Shown one piece after another: positions 45,397-55,302 of a DNA stretch of 64,000 bases. The stretch is from Microcoleus sp. FACHB-672. Its GTDB lineage: Bacteria; Cyanobacteriota; Cyanobacteriia; Cyanobacteriales; Oscillatoriaceae. The notes under the pieces are model-generated. The model saw nothing but the letters and a program-made list of their open reading frames with translations. It had not been told where the DNA came from and searched no databases. Where the stretch lies: contig NZ_JACJOU010000016.1 in NCBI RefSeq assembly GCF_014695725.1, positions 155,786 through 219,785 on the forward strand, written 5' to 3'. A program made the position numbers and the translations under genes. Numbering within the stretch: the first letter of the stretch is position 1; every line of letters starts with the position of its first letter.

Positions 45397-47190
45397 ATGG
45401 CATCTAACTCAAGACGGAAACTTCCAAAAACGGTGCATCCCCTTAAGCGTTTGCTCAACTACGGACACCCACACCGGCAGCAAATTAGGCTGGCAACTCT
45501 TTGCTCAATTCTCAACAAAGTTTTTGACTTAGCGCCCCCCGTTTTAATCGGTGTAGCCGTCGATGTCGTTGTTAAAAAAGAGGATTCTCTGCTAGCTCAG
45601 TGGGGAATGAAAGATATCTTTGGGCAATTTTTAATTCTTTCAATTCTTACCGTCATCATTTGGATATTGGAATCAGTTTTTGAATACGCTTACGCTCGAC
45701 TTTGGCGGAATTTAGGTCAGACAATTCAGCACGAATTGCGCCTTGATGCCTACAGCCATATTCAAGAATTGGATATCGCCTATTTTGAAGATCGCAGCAC
45801 CGGCGGCTTGATGTCTATTTTAAGTGATGATATTAACCAGCTAGAGCGGTTTCTCGATTTTGGAGCCAATGAAATTCTCCAAGTCACCACAACGGTTGTT
45901 ATCATTGGCAGTGCGTTCTTTTTCATCGCGCCGAGTGTCGCTTGGATGGCGATGCTGCCGATGCCATTTATCCTTTGGGGTTCCGTTGCGTTTCAACGCC
46001 TTCTCGCGCCTCGCTATGCCGAAGTGCGGGAAAAAGTGAGCTTGCTTAACGGACAACTCTCAAATAATTTATCCGGCATCACAACCATTAAAAGTTTTAC
46101 TGCCGAACAATATGAAGCCAAGCGCATCGAACGAGAAAGTGAAGCTTATCGCCAAAGTAACCGCCGTGCTATCAAGCTTTCTGCGGCATTTGTTCCGTTA
46201 ATTCGGATGATTATTTTGGTTGGATTTACGGCTTTACTCCTTTATGGCGGGATGGAAGCGGTTGCCGACAAAATGTCAGTGGGTTCTTACAGTGTGTTAG
46301 TGTTTCTTATCCAGCGATTATTGTGGCCGTTAACACGCTTGGGAGAGACGTTTGATCAATACCAAAGAGCAATGGCTTCAACCACACGAGTGCTTAATTT
46401 GCTCGACACTCCGATTGCAATTCATCCCGGTGACAAACCGTTGCCGGCTGCTTTAGTTCGGGGTGAAGTGGAGTTGCGAAATGTGACATTTGCTTACCGT
46501 GATCGTTCTCCGGTTATTAAAAATCTTTCCTTGCATATTCCTGCCGGCAAAACAATTGCCATTGTCGGTTCCACCGGCTCTGGGAAAAGCACTTTAGTAA
46601 AACTGCTGTTGCGGCTGTATGAAATTGAATCGGGAACAATTACCCTTGATGGCATTGAATTAAGCGAACTGAACTTAAAAGATTTGCGGCAAGCTATCGG
46701 GTTAGTCAGCCAGGATGTATTTTTATTTCACGGGACAGTTGCAGAAAATATTGCTTACGGCACCTTTGAAGCAATGCCGGCAGAAATCATAGAAGCTGCA
46801 AAAGTTGCAGAAGCCCATGAATTTATTACGCAACTTCCTCAAGGTTATGAAACAATTGTAGGGGAACGAGGCCAGAAATTATCTGGCGGCCAACGACAGC
46901 GACTTGCCATCGCCCGCGCCATTCTCAAAAACCCACCGATTCTCATTTTGGATGAAGCGACCTCGGCAGTGGATAATGAGACAGAAGCGGCAATTCAACG
47001 CTCACTCGAACGCATTACCCAGAACCGCACAACAATTGCGATCGCCCATCGCCTTTCCACCGTCCGCAATGCTGATTGCATTTATGTCATGGAGCATGGC
47101 AAATTAATAGAGTGGGGCCGGCATGAACAACTGCTCGATCAACAGGGAATTTATGCAAGTCTCTGGCGTGTGCAAATGGGTTTAAGATGA
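45397..47190 (+). CDS. ABC exporter, fused permease and ATPase
   Basis: A 597-residue half-transporter of the MsbA/lipid-multidrug type. Six membrane helices (about 25-320) are followed by an ATPase domain with [20 protein letters not shown] and [12 protein letters not shown], plus the H-loop in [10 protein letters not shown]. It should work as a homodimer, exporting a lipid, drug or peptide; substrate unknown. Start ATG 45397. The next gene begins 25 bases after its stop. Confidence 0.95.
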   Translation: MASNSRRKLPKTVHPLKRLLNYGHPHRQQIRLATLCSILNKVFDLAPPVLIGVAVDVVVKKEDSLLAQWGMKDIFGQFLILSILTVIIWILESVFEYAYARLWRNLGQTIQHELRLDAYSHIQELDIAYFEDRSTGGLMSILSDDINQLERFLDFGANEILQVTTTVVIIGSAFFFIAPSVAWMAMLPMPFILWGSVAFQRLLAPRYAEVREKVSLLNGQLSNNLSGITTIKSFTAEQYEAKRIERESEAYRQSNRRAIKLSAAFVPLIRMIILVGFTALLLYGGMEAVADKMSVGSYSVLVFLIQRLLWPLTRLGETFDQYQRAMASTTRVLNLLDTPIAIHPGDKPLPAALVRGEVELRNVTFAYRDRSPVIKNLSLHIPAGKTIAIVGSTGSGKSTLVKLLLRLYEIESGTITLDGIELSELNLKDLRQAIGLVSQDVFLFHGTVAENIAYGTFEAMPAEIIEAAKVAEAHEFITQLPQGYETIVGERGQKLSGGQRQRLAIARAILKNPPILILDEATSAVDNETEAAIQRSLERITQNRTTIAIAHRLSTVRNADCIYVMEHGKLIEWGRHEQLLDQQGIYASLWRVQMGLR

Positions 47191-47215
47191 TATTAGCAAT
47201 ATTGGAAAGCAGAGC

Positions 47216-47647
47216 ATGATTCAACTCGGTAATAACCCACCCCAAGAGGAAAAAAATAGCTGGCGACGGCAACTCGCTGAATTTGTGAAAGCCAATCAGC
47301 ATGAATTAGCAGCTTTGGCGTGGGGGCTATTTCTGGAAAAGGGAGAAAGTGACGATACGCTAGGGATTGATCTCAAGCCAGAACCGCATTTTGTCTACTG
47401 CCCCAGAGAAGCAATCGAAACGTTAAATCGCAACGTCGAGAATAACCTTCGAGAAGTTTTGGGAATTGTTGATAATCACAATCCTGAAAAAGAAGTGTTG
47501 ATCATTGGAATTGGCAATGATCAAATCAAACTCATTCAGTTTGAAGTAGAACCGACACCGCCCGAATGTTTTGAGCAAGTTGCCACCGATGTTGATACAT
47601 TAATCAAGCGGTTGGAGCAGCGCATGAGTGAGCAAATCAAGTACTAA
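47216..47647 (+). CDS. Conserved cyanobacterial protein, possible CcmS-like carboxysome chaperone
   Basis: A 143-residue soluble acidic protein (WRRQLAEFVKANQHELAALAWGLF, DTLGIDLKPEPHFVYC, then CFEQVATDVDTLIKRLEQ). From memory this resembles the small cyanobacterial family recently named CcmS, a beta-carboxysome assembly chaperone that binds shell protein CcmK1; I cannot verify this here. The gene follows the ABC exporter by 25 bases and is not near other carboxysome genes. The name should be treated as tentative. Confidence 0.6.
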   Translation: MIQLGNNPPQEEKNSWRRQLAEFVKANQHELAALAWGLFLEKGESDDTLGIDLKPEPHFVYCPREAIETLNRNVENNLREVLGIVDNHNPEKEVLIIGIGNDQIKLIQFEVEPTPPECFEQVATDVDTLIKRLEQRMSEQIKY

Positions 47648-47712
47648 AAGGGTATTAAAAGCTATTGGTAATTTTAGCTTAGTTAAATTCCCATCTGAAG
47701 CTTATGTCTTGA

Positions 47713-48603
47713 TCACTCAGACTTTTCTGCGTATTCAAGAATGTGCTGAGCGGTGATTTGTGGCTGTTCGAGGTGAGGAACATGACCACAATTTTTAATC
47801 CAAATTAACTCACTATGGGGAATCGATTGCTTAAACTTTTCTGCATCAGTCGTGCCTAAAATTCGGTCATTTTCTCCCCACAAAATCAGCGTTTGCTGCC
47901 TAATGTGTTCGAGTTTATCCCGAAAAGAACTATAGCCTCCACTTTTTGTAAAAGCAATCAATCCTTGATTCCAACGGGGCATTTTCAGATGCAAAGCCGC
48001 ACAAAGCGCTGCATCGACAGAAGCCAAGGTTTCATCAAAATAAGCCGTGCGACTAATACGCTGCCGCACTTTAGGATTTCTTAAAAATTCTGTGGCTAAA
48101 TAACCCAAAGGCGGAATCAAATATTTCCCTCCTTTAGGCCCATTTGCAAAACCGGCACTGTCAATTAAAACTAACTTTTTAACCGCATCCGGATGAGAGA
48201 GAGTAAAATCAATGGCAGCCGCTCCTCCCATCGAAACTCCGACTAAAATAACGGGTTTCTCGATTAAGGTTTTCCAAAAATAATAGAGATGAGTCTTAAT
48301 GGCTGTTGGAGAAACTGAAATTCCTGCTAATCGATCTGTAAAGCCAAAACCCAACAAATCAACCGCCCAGGTTTCGTGTTTTTCAGCCAGTAAAGGTAGC
48401 AGCCGGCGAAACTCAAAGACAGAGCTATCAAAGCCATGTAACAACAAAATAGGCGTACCACCGCCACCCTGACGGATAAAACTTGTGGGGATCGATTGCT
48501 CACTCAAGGGAGTGGAGATTTCCTGACGCTCAATGCTCTGCGCCAGAGCAATCGAGGCGGGTTCAGTTAAGTTTTTAAATTCAGGAGGTAAGAAGGTAGA
48601 CAT
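47713..48603 (-). CDS. Alpha/beta hydrolase
   Basis: A 296-residue soluble alpha/beta-fold hydrolase. The oxyanion region is ILLLHGFDSS, the nucleophile Ser is in LVGVSMGGAAAIDF, the Asp is in LWGENDRILG and the His is in CGHVPHLEQP. The cap domain is short and helical. The order fits the MhpC/epoxide-hydrolase-like superfamily, which in cyanobacteria includes proteins of unknown substrate. Start ATG 48603. The 54-base gap after the larger membrane-protein gene upstream suggests they may be co-transcribed. Confidence 0.9.
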   Translation of the reverse strand: MSTFLPPEFKNLTEPASIALAQSIERQEISTPLSEQSIPTSFIRQGGGGTPILLLHGFDSSVFEFRRLLPLLAEKHETWAVDLLGFGFTDRLAGISVSPTAIKTHLYYFWKTLIEKPVILVGVSMGGAAAIDFTLSHPDAVKKLVLIDSAGFANGPKGGKYLIPPLGYLATEFLRNPKVRQRISRTAYFDETLASVDAALCAALHLKMPRWNQGLIAFTKSGGYSSFRDKLEHIRQQTLILWGENDRILGTTDAEKFKQSIPHSELIWIKNCGHVPHLEQPQITAQHILEYAEKSE

Positions 48604-48657
48604 GAAATTTATTTTACCTTCTCCCTACTTATTTTAGAACAGAATTTTTGTGTTCAA

Positions 48658-50184
48658 TTACTTCTCCTGCCTTTGTCCTGTGACTTCCCGTTCTGTATCT
48701 CCAAGCATACGATCTGCAGCCGCCACAGCCGGGTTTTCCCCCACAGCTTCCGCAGATTCTCCAGAACGATCTGCAACTTGGCTGAGAATTTCCATTTCTG
48801 CCAGCGTTTCCTCCGCTTCATTTTTGGTTGAGCGAACAACGTAATTTAACTTTAGTTCTTCCAACCAATCATTGAGTAGGGATTGCAATTCCGAAAGCGT
48901 TTCTTTATCTTTTAATTCTTGACGTAACGCTTCCTTAAAATCGGTAGTCAGCTTATCTAAAATTTGCCGACCTTTTGTATCGGAATATGAACTAGACACA
49001 ACATCGACAGTCGCACCGGCTAGATAATTGGCTAGCTGATCGATTACCTCTGCCGGCAGCATACCGAGTGCGGGAATTCTCTTCAAGCCTTGATAAAAAT
49101 CAGATTGCTTAAAAGAATTTTCAATGCTGTGACGCATTAAATTTTCCAACCCAGGTTGAACTTTTGGCAAAACCCGATTAACTGTCAAGTGAAGCAAGCG
49201 ATCACTAATCGCTTCAACTTCATCAATATTATTAACTGTAATATAGGGTTGGGTATTCAGTAAAAAACCGGCAGCATCTCCATTTTTAATCGCATTTTGC
49301 GTTTGTGTAATAATCCGAACGATCACAAAATTTGTTACCTGATTGGCTAAATTTGCCATCGGTTCATAAGTAATCTGTACGATCGCCCGATCAAAATTTA
49401 TCACGCCTGATTGATGCAGCCGCACCAATACCGGCATCGCGCGCAAAGGTCGAAACAATGGCAGAAAGAGAAAAACATCATACCAGCGCCTCACCATACA
49501 ATCACCCCAGCTCAAGCGGGGAAACCGACGACTCAGCAAAAAAGTGCGAATCAGATACTCCGCCGCAAAAAAGGCGATAAAAACGAGGTCAATTCGCCAG
49601 AAATTATCGATAAATCGACCGTAGCTGTCTACCTGGCGAAAATAATTCGCTTCCATTAAAGGCCGAATTTGATTGTTGAAAAAACCAAGTTGTGCTTGGC
49701 TATCGGCCTGACTTAAATACTCAGAACTCCAAAACCTCTGAAATGCTCCTTTCGCAGAAGTCGTACCGAGATGTTCTGCCATCCGCCGTTTAATTTGGGC
49801 AAACGTCCCCACTTTAGCCGGCACTAAAAAAGGATTTTCATCAATAATCGTCGCGCTTTGATTGCGTAAATCTTCCAGCAATTGCTGAGTCTGAGCCTCT
49901 GGCTGGCTGGGTTGAGACAGTTGAGTGGATAATTGATCGACTGTATTAAGATATTTTACCGTAACCGGATGGGGTTCAATTCCTTTAACTGGATCGTATA
50001 AAGTAACGACACCCGGTAGTTGCCGCAAATAGAAATCCCGCAATGGAATATAGCTAATATTAAACAGCACTAAAGCGAGGTTAAAAAGTGCGATTAAAGC
50101 ACTTAATTTTGCCCACCAGGGAATTGGGCGAGAAGTTTCCGAGGCTGTACCGTCAAGCTCTGATGTTAATAGTTGAGTCTGCAT
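48658..50184 (-). CDS. Conserved membrane protein, 508 aa, unknown function
   Basis: Two or three membrane helices: one near the N-terminus (WWAKLSALIALFNLALVLFN, about 24-43) and one or two in the middle (IDLVFIAFFAAEYLIRTFLL). The segment between them is about 150 residues, likely extracytoplasmic. The following amphipathic region (RRWYDVFLFLPLFRPLRAMPVLVR) resembles the voltage-sensor/pore linker of ion transporters, but no selectivity filter is present. The C-terminal half is soluble and helical, ending in a disordered Ala/Glu tail. I cannot assign a function; it appears to be a cyanobacterial family. Confidence 0.8.
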   Translation of the reverse strand: MQTQLLTSELDGTASETSRPIPWWAKLSALIALFNLALVLFNISYIPLRDFYLRQLPGVVTLYDPVKGIEPHPVTVKYLNTVDQLSTQLSQPSQPEAQTQQLLEDLRNQSATIIDENPFLVPAKVGTFAQIKRRMAEHLGTTSAKGAFQRFWSSEYLSQADSQAQLGFFNNQIRPLMEANYFRQVDSYGRFIDNFWRIDLVFIAFFAAEYLIRTFLLSRRFPRLSWGDCMVRRWYDVFLFLPLFRPLRAMPVLVRLHQSGVINFDRAIVQITYEPMANLANQVTNFVIVRIITQTQNAIKNGDAAGFLLNTQPYITVNNIDEVEAISDRLLHLTVNRVLPKVQPGLENLMRHSIENSFKQSDFYQGLKRIPALGMLPAEVIDQLANYLAGATVDVVSSSYSDTKGRQILDKLTTDFKEALRQELKDKETLSELQSLLNDWLEELKLNYVVRSTKNEAEETLAEMEILSQVADRSGESAEAVGENPAVAAADRMLGDTEREVTGQRQEK

Positions 50185-50337
50185 CTTTCAGATTTTTGCA
50201 ACACCATCTTTGATTGATGAGTCGCTGGTTTTACGCACTCACTTTATCGATCTTGCCTGCTTTTACCAAAATTCGGCATAAGTCTAAGGGAAGAATCTGA
50301 AAGAGAAGATGAGGGGTTTGTCCTGAATTCTCTGTCT

Positions 50338-51123
50338 TTAGTGTCCCGATTCTGGAAATTGGTGCTCTCGGACTTCAATGGAAAAATCCCGCACAGCCTT
50401 GCCAATCGTCTGCCGGAGATTTGCGTAAGACTTGGCAAAGGGGGGTTGCCGGCTGGAAAGTCCCAACAAATCTGCTGTCACAAGAACTTGGCCATCACAA
50501 TCTGGCCCTGCACCAATGCCAATCGTGGGAATCACCAGCCGTTTGGAGATTTGGGCCGCTAACTCGGCTGGGATATGCTCCAATACAATGGCAAAGGCAC
50601 CGGCTTGTTCCAGTGCGATCGCTTCTGATAAAATCCGCTCACTGTCTTCTGGAGTCTTACCCTGCTGCCGATAACCGAGTTGGTGTACAGACTGCGGCGT
50701 TAACCCCACATGACCCATCACCGGGATCCCGGCTTGCACTAAGCGATAAACGGTTTGGGCGATCGCATCATACCCCCCCTCCAACTTCACCGCATTCGCC
50801 CCCGTTTCCTTGAGTATCCTGCCGGCAGAGTGCATCGCTTGCTGAGGGCTTTCTTGGTACGTCAAAAACGGCAAATCCACGACCACTAAGGCTTTTTCTA
50901 CGCCCCGCCGTACAGCTTTGGCGTGGTGCATCATCTCTTCCAGCGTCACCGGCAGCGTCGTTTCGTAGCCTAGCGCAACCATCGCCAGAGAATCCCCCAC
51001 CAAAATTAAATCAACACCGGCCTCATCCAGCAGTTGCGCCACAGGATAATCCCATGCCGTCAGCGCCACGATTGGACGCCCTTGTTGTTTCCATTGAATT
51101 AATTGCTGGATGGTGACGCTCAT
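50338..51123 (-). CDS. panB: 3-methyl-2-oxobutanoate hydroxymethyltransferase
   Basis: A 261-residue ketopantoate hydroxymethyltransferase, first committed step of pantothenate synthesis: it transfers a hydroxymethyl group from 5,10-methylene-THF to 2-oxoisovalerate. Clear motifs are [24 protein letters not shown] (metal Asp), [20 protein letters not shown] YR, and [15 protein letters not shown]. The start is ATG 51123 (MSVTIQQLI), the position typical for PanB; longer frames upstream are not conserved. A methyltransferase gene diverges from it 65 bases away. Confidence 0.96.
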   Translation of the reverse strand: MSVTIQQLIQWKQQGRPIVALTAWDYPVAQLLDEAGVDLILVGDSLAMVALGYETTLPVTLEEMMHHAKAVRRGVEKALVVVDLPFLTYQESPQQAMHSAGRILKETGANAVKLEGGYDAIAQTVYRLVQAGIPVMGHVGLTPQSVHQLGYRQQGKTPEDSERILSEAIALEQAGAFAIVLEHIPAELAAQISKRLVIPTIGIGAGPDCDGQVLVTADLLGLSSRQPPFAKSYANLRQTIGKAVRDFSIEVREHQFPESGH

Positions 51124-51188
51124 GTAAATTGAGGATAAAATTGCACTCTTGCAAGGATAGCAAAATCCCTTAGCCCAAAGGTTGGAAT

Positions 51189-51920
51189 ATGACAGAGTGG
51201 TACAAAGAAGACCTCGCATTTATTCATGACGTTGGTTTCAGTGACTACGCGCTTAAATCTGCTGCCGGCATCTTAGAAATTCTGCATCAGCGCAATATCC
51301 GAGAAGGTTTAGTCGTAGATTTGGGTTGCGGAACCGGCTTATGGACGCAAGAACTTGCAAAAGCTGACTATCAGGTTCTGGGAGTCGATATCTCCGAAGC
51401 CGCCATCGCCATTGCGCGAACAAGAGTCCCCAATGCGGAGTTTCGGGTTGAATCGTTATTCAAAACCGGCATCCCACCCTGCAATGCTGTCACCGCTATC
51501 AGTGAATGTCTTAACTATTTGTTCGATCCAGATAATCAGCGCGAAACTTTAAATCAACTCTTCCACCGCATTTATCACGCCTTAATTCCTGGGGGTGTTT
51601 TTGTCTTCGATATTATTGAATTGGCAGACGTGCCGGTGGAGGTAACAAAGGGATTTAAGGAAGGAAAAGATTGGATTGTGCTAGTAGAAAAAGAGGAAGA
51701 TCACGATCTGGCAATTTTAACCCGCAAGATTATTACCTTTCGCAAAGTCGGAGAACTCTATAGACGGGATGACGAAGTTCACCGGCAGCGATTATATAAA
51801 GAGGAAGATATTGTAACAGAGCTTTCTCAAGCCGGTTTTCAGGTTCAGACAATGCGGAGTTATGGACAATATACTTTACCCCAAGGTCGTGTAGCGTTTG
51901 TTGCCGGTAAACCAGGGTGA
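51189..51920 (+). CDS. Class I SAM-dependent methyltransferase
   Basis: A 243-residue methyltransferase with the glycine-rich SAM motif [17 protein letters not shown] (about 39-55), acidic [10 protein letters not shown], and VFDIIELAD further on. It is in the Methyltransf_25/11 superfamily; substrate (small molecule or lipid) unknown. Start ATG 51189. It diverges from panB, and XisI follows 108 bases downstream. Confidence 0.9.
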   Translation: MTEWYKEDLAFIHDVGFSDYALKSAAGILEILHQRNIREGLVVDLGCGTGLWTQELAKADYQVLGVDISEAAIAIARTRVPNAEFRVESLFKTGIPPCNAVTAISECLNYLFDPDNQRETLNQLFHRIYHALIPGGVFVFDIIELADVPVEVTKGFKEGKDWIVLVEKEEDHDLAILTRKIITFRKVGELYRRDDEVHRQRLYKEEDIVTELSQAGFQVQTMRSYGQYTLPQGRVAFVAGKPG

Positions 51921-52027
51921 AGACCCCACCTTTGACGTGATTTGCAGTGAACCAATTTTTGAGTTATGAGGGGTGAGTTACCGATAAAATTGCTTATTCT
52001 AGATGTGGAGCCGGTAGAGGTAATGTG

Positions 52028-52351
52028 ATGGATACCACCACAACAGAGCGGGAGATTGTAAAGCAAGTCATTCAACGATATGCTGAGTTTAAGCCTTCTC
52101 ACGGCGATATTCGGCTCGACACGGTATTTGACGACACGCAAAACCGCTATGCACTGATGCAGGTGGGTTGGGATAGAGGGCGACGGGTGAGGGGGAATTT
52201 AATTTATGTGACTTTGAGTGATGGTAAGATTTTGGTGGAATATGATGGGATGGAAGAAGGAATCACCAAAGACTTAATCGCGGCAGGCATCCCTCCAGAA
52301 CGAATTATTCTTGCATTTCTCCCTGAAGAGCAAACTGCTGCAACAGCTTAA
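52028..52351 (+). CDS. XisI family protein (fdxN element excision controlling)
   Basis: A 107-residue XisI homologue: VKQVIQRYAEFKPSHGDIR, DTQNRYALMQVGWDRGRRV, IYVTLSDGKILVEYDGMEEG and AAGIPPERIILAFLPEE are the family pattern. XisH and XisI were found as excision factors of the Anabaena fdxN element, but the family is now known throughout cyanobacteria, usually as an xisH-xisI pair. Here xisH is missing: only 107 bases separate it from the methyltransferase gene. ATG 52028 has AGAGG 7-8 bases upstream. The ATPase gene starts 21 bases after its stop. Confidence 0.92.
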   Translation: MDTTTTEREIVKQVIQRYAEFKPSHGDIRLDTVFDDTQNRYALMQVGWDRGRRVRGNLIYVTLSDGKILVEYDGMEEGITKDLIAAGIPPERIILAFLPEEQTAATA

Positions 52352-52372
52352 ACTCCCTATTCAGAATTACTT

Positions 52373-53962
52373 ATGGATGCAATTAGACTTAAGAATCTAC
52401 GGAACTTGGAGGATACTGGTTTTGTTCAAATAAAGCCGATCACGTTTCTTTTAGGAAGTAACAGCTCAGGTAAAAGCACTTTTTTGAGATTTTTCCCGTT
52501 AATAAGACAGAGTGCCGCTGCTAGAACTATAGGCCCAATACTTTGGTATGGAAACCTTGTAGATTTCGGGAGTTTTAGTGAAGCACTGAATAATAAGAGT
52601 TCTGTGAACGAAATTTCTTTTATGTATAAATTTAGAATACCTAAATTTACGAATAAGGAGAGACATCCTGTTTGGAGTCGCTTATATCGAGCAGTCCCTG
52701 TAATAGAAGATTTAGATGTAATCCTTGATCTAAAAATGACAACAGATGAAAAGCGTCAAGGTGTTACAATCTGTAAAGAATGTTCTTTCCAGCTTGCAGA
52801 TCATCGAATCACGATTGAGATGAATGCATCTGGAGATGTTGTTAAATTTAATGTAAACGAAAATAATTTTTTAGCTAAAGGATTAAAACTCAAAACTGAG
52901 CAAACTGGGAGTTTTCTACCCCAGGTTTTTAAAGTAATAGATAAGCGTGAGGATATAGATACTCTTTTTTTTTACTCCTCTTTTTACGCTAGAAGTAAAA
53001 CGCCACTTCTTTTAGAAGAATTGGTTGAAACAGTTAGTGATCTAGTACATCATAAGACGAAAGGGGAAAGAGTAAGATTATTAGTATCGAGTTTCGGAAT
53101 TGGCTCTTCAAAAGCTATGCTAGCCGATATGAAAAACGCGGACAACGGTGGCGAAACATGGAATAAAAAAACTGATAACTGGAACGAAAATGAGCATACA
53201 TATAAATATATTAGAGATTTAGTAATTGCAAATTCATTAATTTTATTATTATCATGTTTTGATGATTATATAGCTAATTTTGCGCGTAAAATTAGCTATA
53301 TAGGCCCTATACGCGCTACAGCAGAGCGTTATTATCGTTCCCAAGAGCTGGCTGTTGGTGAGGTTGATTCCCAAGGAAAAAATCTTGCCATGTTCATTAG
53401 AAACTTAACAAAGGAGGAGAAGAAGAATTTTGCAAAATGGACACAAGAATATTTCGGATTTTCACTACTTGTTCGTTCTTCAGGAGAACACATTTCTTTG
53501 AAAATCAGAGAAGAAAATTTACAAACTGAGATAAATTTAGCTGATACTGGCTTTGGATTCTCGCAAGTGCTTCCTATTTTGACGCAGTTATGGTGGCTAA
53601 GTAGGAAGTTAAATAGCTCTTATCGTTCTCCACATCTAATAACCTTTACAATAGAACAACCAGAATTACATCTGCATCCAAAATTGCAAGCACTTTTTGC
53701 AGACTCTCTTATTGCAGCTATCAAGGCTTCAAAACATTCAGGAATTGATTTGCGTTTGATAATTGAAACTCATAGTGAGACACTCATAAATAGATTTGGA
53801 CATCGTATTGCCAATAAGGACTTTGATAGAGAGGATATCAATGTAGTGTTATTTGACAGGAAGAAAGCAAGCGATTCTGTGGGCATAAGGGTAGTTTCCT
53901 ATGATGAAGAGGGCTTCTTAACTAATTGGCCTTTGGGTTTCTTTGAGCCAGATATGATTTAG
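52373..53962 (+). CDS. AAA/ABC-type ATPase, COG4938/DUF3696-like (possible anti-phage)
   Basis: A 529-residue RecF/SMC-like ATPase. Walker A is GSNSSGKST (28-36) near the N-terminus; the signature is DTGFGFSQVLPILTQL at about 395-410; Walker B with acidic residue is IEQPELHLHP at about 424-433; LIIETHSETLINRFG carries the switch His at about 465. This arrangement is that of OLD-like/AAA_15 ATPases (DUF3696, COG4938) used in defence systems such as PARIS, Septu and retron effectors. The gene and its neighbour are strikingly AT-rich (10 G/C in the 60 bases 53221-53280), unlike flanking genes, suggesting transfer. Ten bases separate it from a TOPRIM-like gene. No DNA-cutting domain is present in this protein itself. 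Confidence 0.85.
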   Translation: MDAIRLKNLRNLEDTGFVQIKPITFLLGSNSSGKSTFLRFFPLIRQSAAARTIGPILWYGNLVDFGSFSEALNNKSSVNEISFMYKFRIPKFTNKERHPVWSRLYRAVPVIEDLDVILDLKMTTDEKRQGVTICKECSFQLADHRITIEMNASGDVVKFNVNENNFLAKGLKLKTEQTGSFLPQVFKVIDKREDIDTLFFYSSFYARSKTPLLLEELVETVSDLVHHKTKGERVRLLVSSFGIGSSKAMLADMKNADNGGETWNKKTDNWNENEHTYKYIRDLVIANSLILLLSCFDDYIANFARKISYIGPIRATAERYYRSQELAVGEVDSQGKNLAMFIRNLTKEEKKNFAKWTQEYFGFSLLVRSSGEHISLKIREENLQTEINLADTGFGFSQVLPILTQLWWLSRKLNSSYRSPHLITFTIEQPELHLHPKLQALFADSLIAAIKASKHSGIDLRLIIETHSETLINRFGHRIANKDFDREDINVVLFDRKKASDSVGIRVVSYDEEGFLTNWPLGFFEPDMI

Positions 53963-53972
53963 TAGATAAACA

Positions 53973-55091
53973 ATGTTATTAGTTCTGGATTCTTCTCTTA
54001 TAGCTGAAATTGATCCCAGTTCAAATGTTATACATGCATTAGACTTAATAGCTCATTCTAGACGATTGGGTAAGCATATAGTATTTGGGCAAAGGGAAGT
54101 AATGAAGTTTCTGGCAACCTGGGAATTACTTTCTGTAACTTCTCGCGCTGTTTACAGGAAGCTTTATGAAGATTTGCCAACAAGTCTAGCATATCTTAAT
54201 GAGATTAGTCTATCGGTGGAGATCGTTTTAGAAGATGTGCTTGAAATATTAGATAGAGGAAACTCTAGGGTGATTCGGGTTTCTGTTAATTATTTTACAG
54301 ACTTCTCTATTCTTGATAAAACAGTTATTTTATCGGAAAATCATGATGATGTTTTATTTTATAAAAGATTAGCTAGGGTATATTTAACATGGAAAAATAT
54401 TGGAAATCTTGACATTGCATACGAACCTAGAAGTGGTGGAGGCGGAACAACCGATAGAGAGTTTGATTCTTTACAAAAGTCTAAACAAAAATTTTGTTTA
54501 TGTATACTTGATAGTGATAAAAAAACACCAAAGCTAAATGTAGGTAATACAGCAAAAGCTGTACTAAAAATAAACCAGCAGAATCAACCCTTATGTGATG
54601 CTCTTGTTCTCAGTGTTAGAGAAATTGAAAATCTCATTCCAACTGCGATTTATAGAGAAACTTTCATAAATGATGTCAATAAACAGAAAGCTATTCTTTT
54701 TCTTGAATCTTTAGATAATTCTTCACTTGCTAATGCAAGAAACTATCTAGATATGAAGGAAGGAATAAAATTAGGAAAAATTCTGGAAGAGGAACCCCAG
54801 ACAGAGTTTCGGAAATACTGGCTTACCTTCGCAAAAAAATTTAGCAGCCATCTTTCCACTGAATGCTTAAGTAACGAAAAGTGTTCTCAAGAGTCCTCTA
54901 AGAAGTGCCAGTGTTTTGTCACTCTAGGGTTTGGCGATAACATTATGAAAAAGATTGAAAAGGTTTATTTAGATAAAGATATATCTCACATGATTTCTGA
55001 GGAATTAAAACCAGAGTGGGAAAGGATAGGGGCTATCATCACAGCTTGGTGTTGTGCTTCATCCCAGATATCTACAGTTAGCACATCATAA
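53973..55091 (+). CDS. TOPRIM/DUF4435-like partner of the ATPase, candidate effector
   Basis: A 372-residue protein. Residues 1-110 are of unknown fold (MLLVLDSSLIAEIDP is faintly PIN-like). From about 118 it shows ILSENHDDVLFYKRL, a Glu-x-x-Asp start typical of TOPRIM/DUF4435; CILDSDKK at about 175 provides the DxD; VREIENLIPTAIYRE at about 213 is the usual IEN motif. A Cys cluster near 305-320 (CLSNEKCSQESSKKCQC) may bind zinc. In PARIS, the DUF4435 protein AriB is held by an ATPase AriA until phage triggers it. Here a similar pair is likely, with an extra N-terminal domain. The two genes share AT-rich composition and direction. Confidence 0.65.
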   Translation: MLLVLDSSLIAEIDPSSNVIHALDLIAHSRRLGKHIVFGQREVMKFLATWELLSVTSRAVYRKLYEDLPTSLAYLNEISLSVEIVLEDVLEILDRGNSRVIRVSVNYFTDFSILDKTVILSENHDDVLFYKRLARVYLTWKNIGNLDIAYEPRSGGGGTTDREFDSLQKSKQKFCLCILDSDKKTPKLNVGNTAKAVLKINQQNQPLCDALVLSVREIENLIPTAIYRETFINDVNKQKAILFLESLDNSSLANARNYLDMKEGIKLGKILEEEPQTEFRKYWLTFAKKFSSHLSTECLSNEKCSQESSKKCQCFVTLGFGDNIMKKIEKVYLDKDISHMISEELKPEWERIGAIITAWCCASSQISTVSTS

Positions 55092-55302
55092 TATTAATCT
55101 CTAAAAATCAAATTGGAGCAAAAACTATAAATCCATCTGCATCAGCAAACGAACATATTGTTTTGCCGACGGTTGCAAATTAAGGTGTTTTACTTAAAAC
55201 AATAGTACACCTTGTTAAACTTGGACAGAACACGAGCAAGTTAGGATGATTGTTAGCGCGAATGAAGAAGCGATCTCATTTTCCCCTTTTTCGCAGCAGT
55301 CC

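Noticed and set aside
47713..50184. The 508-aa membrane protein as an ion channel
   Set aside because: A voltage-sensor-like stretch is present, but no pore loop or selectivity filter.
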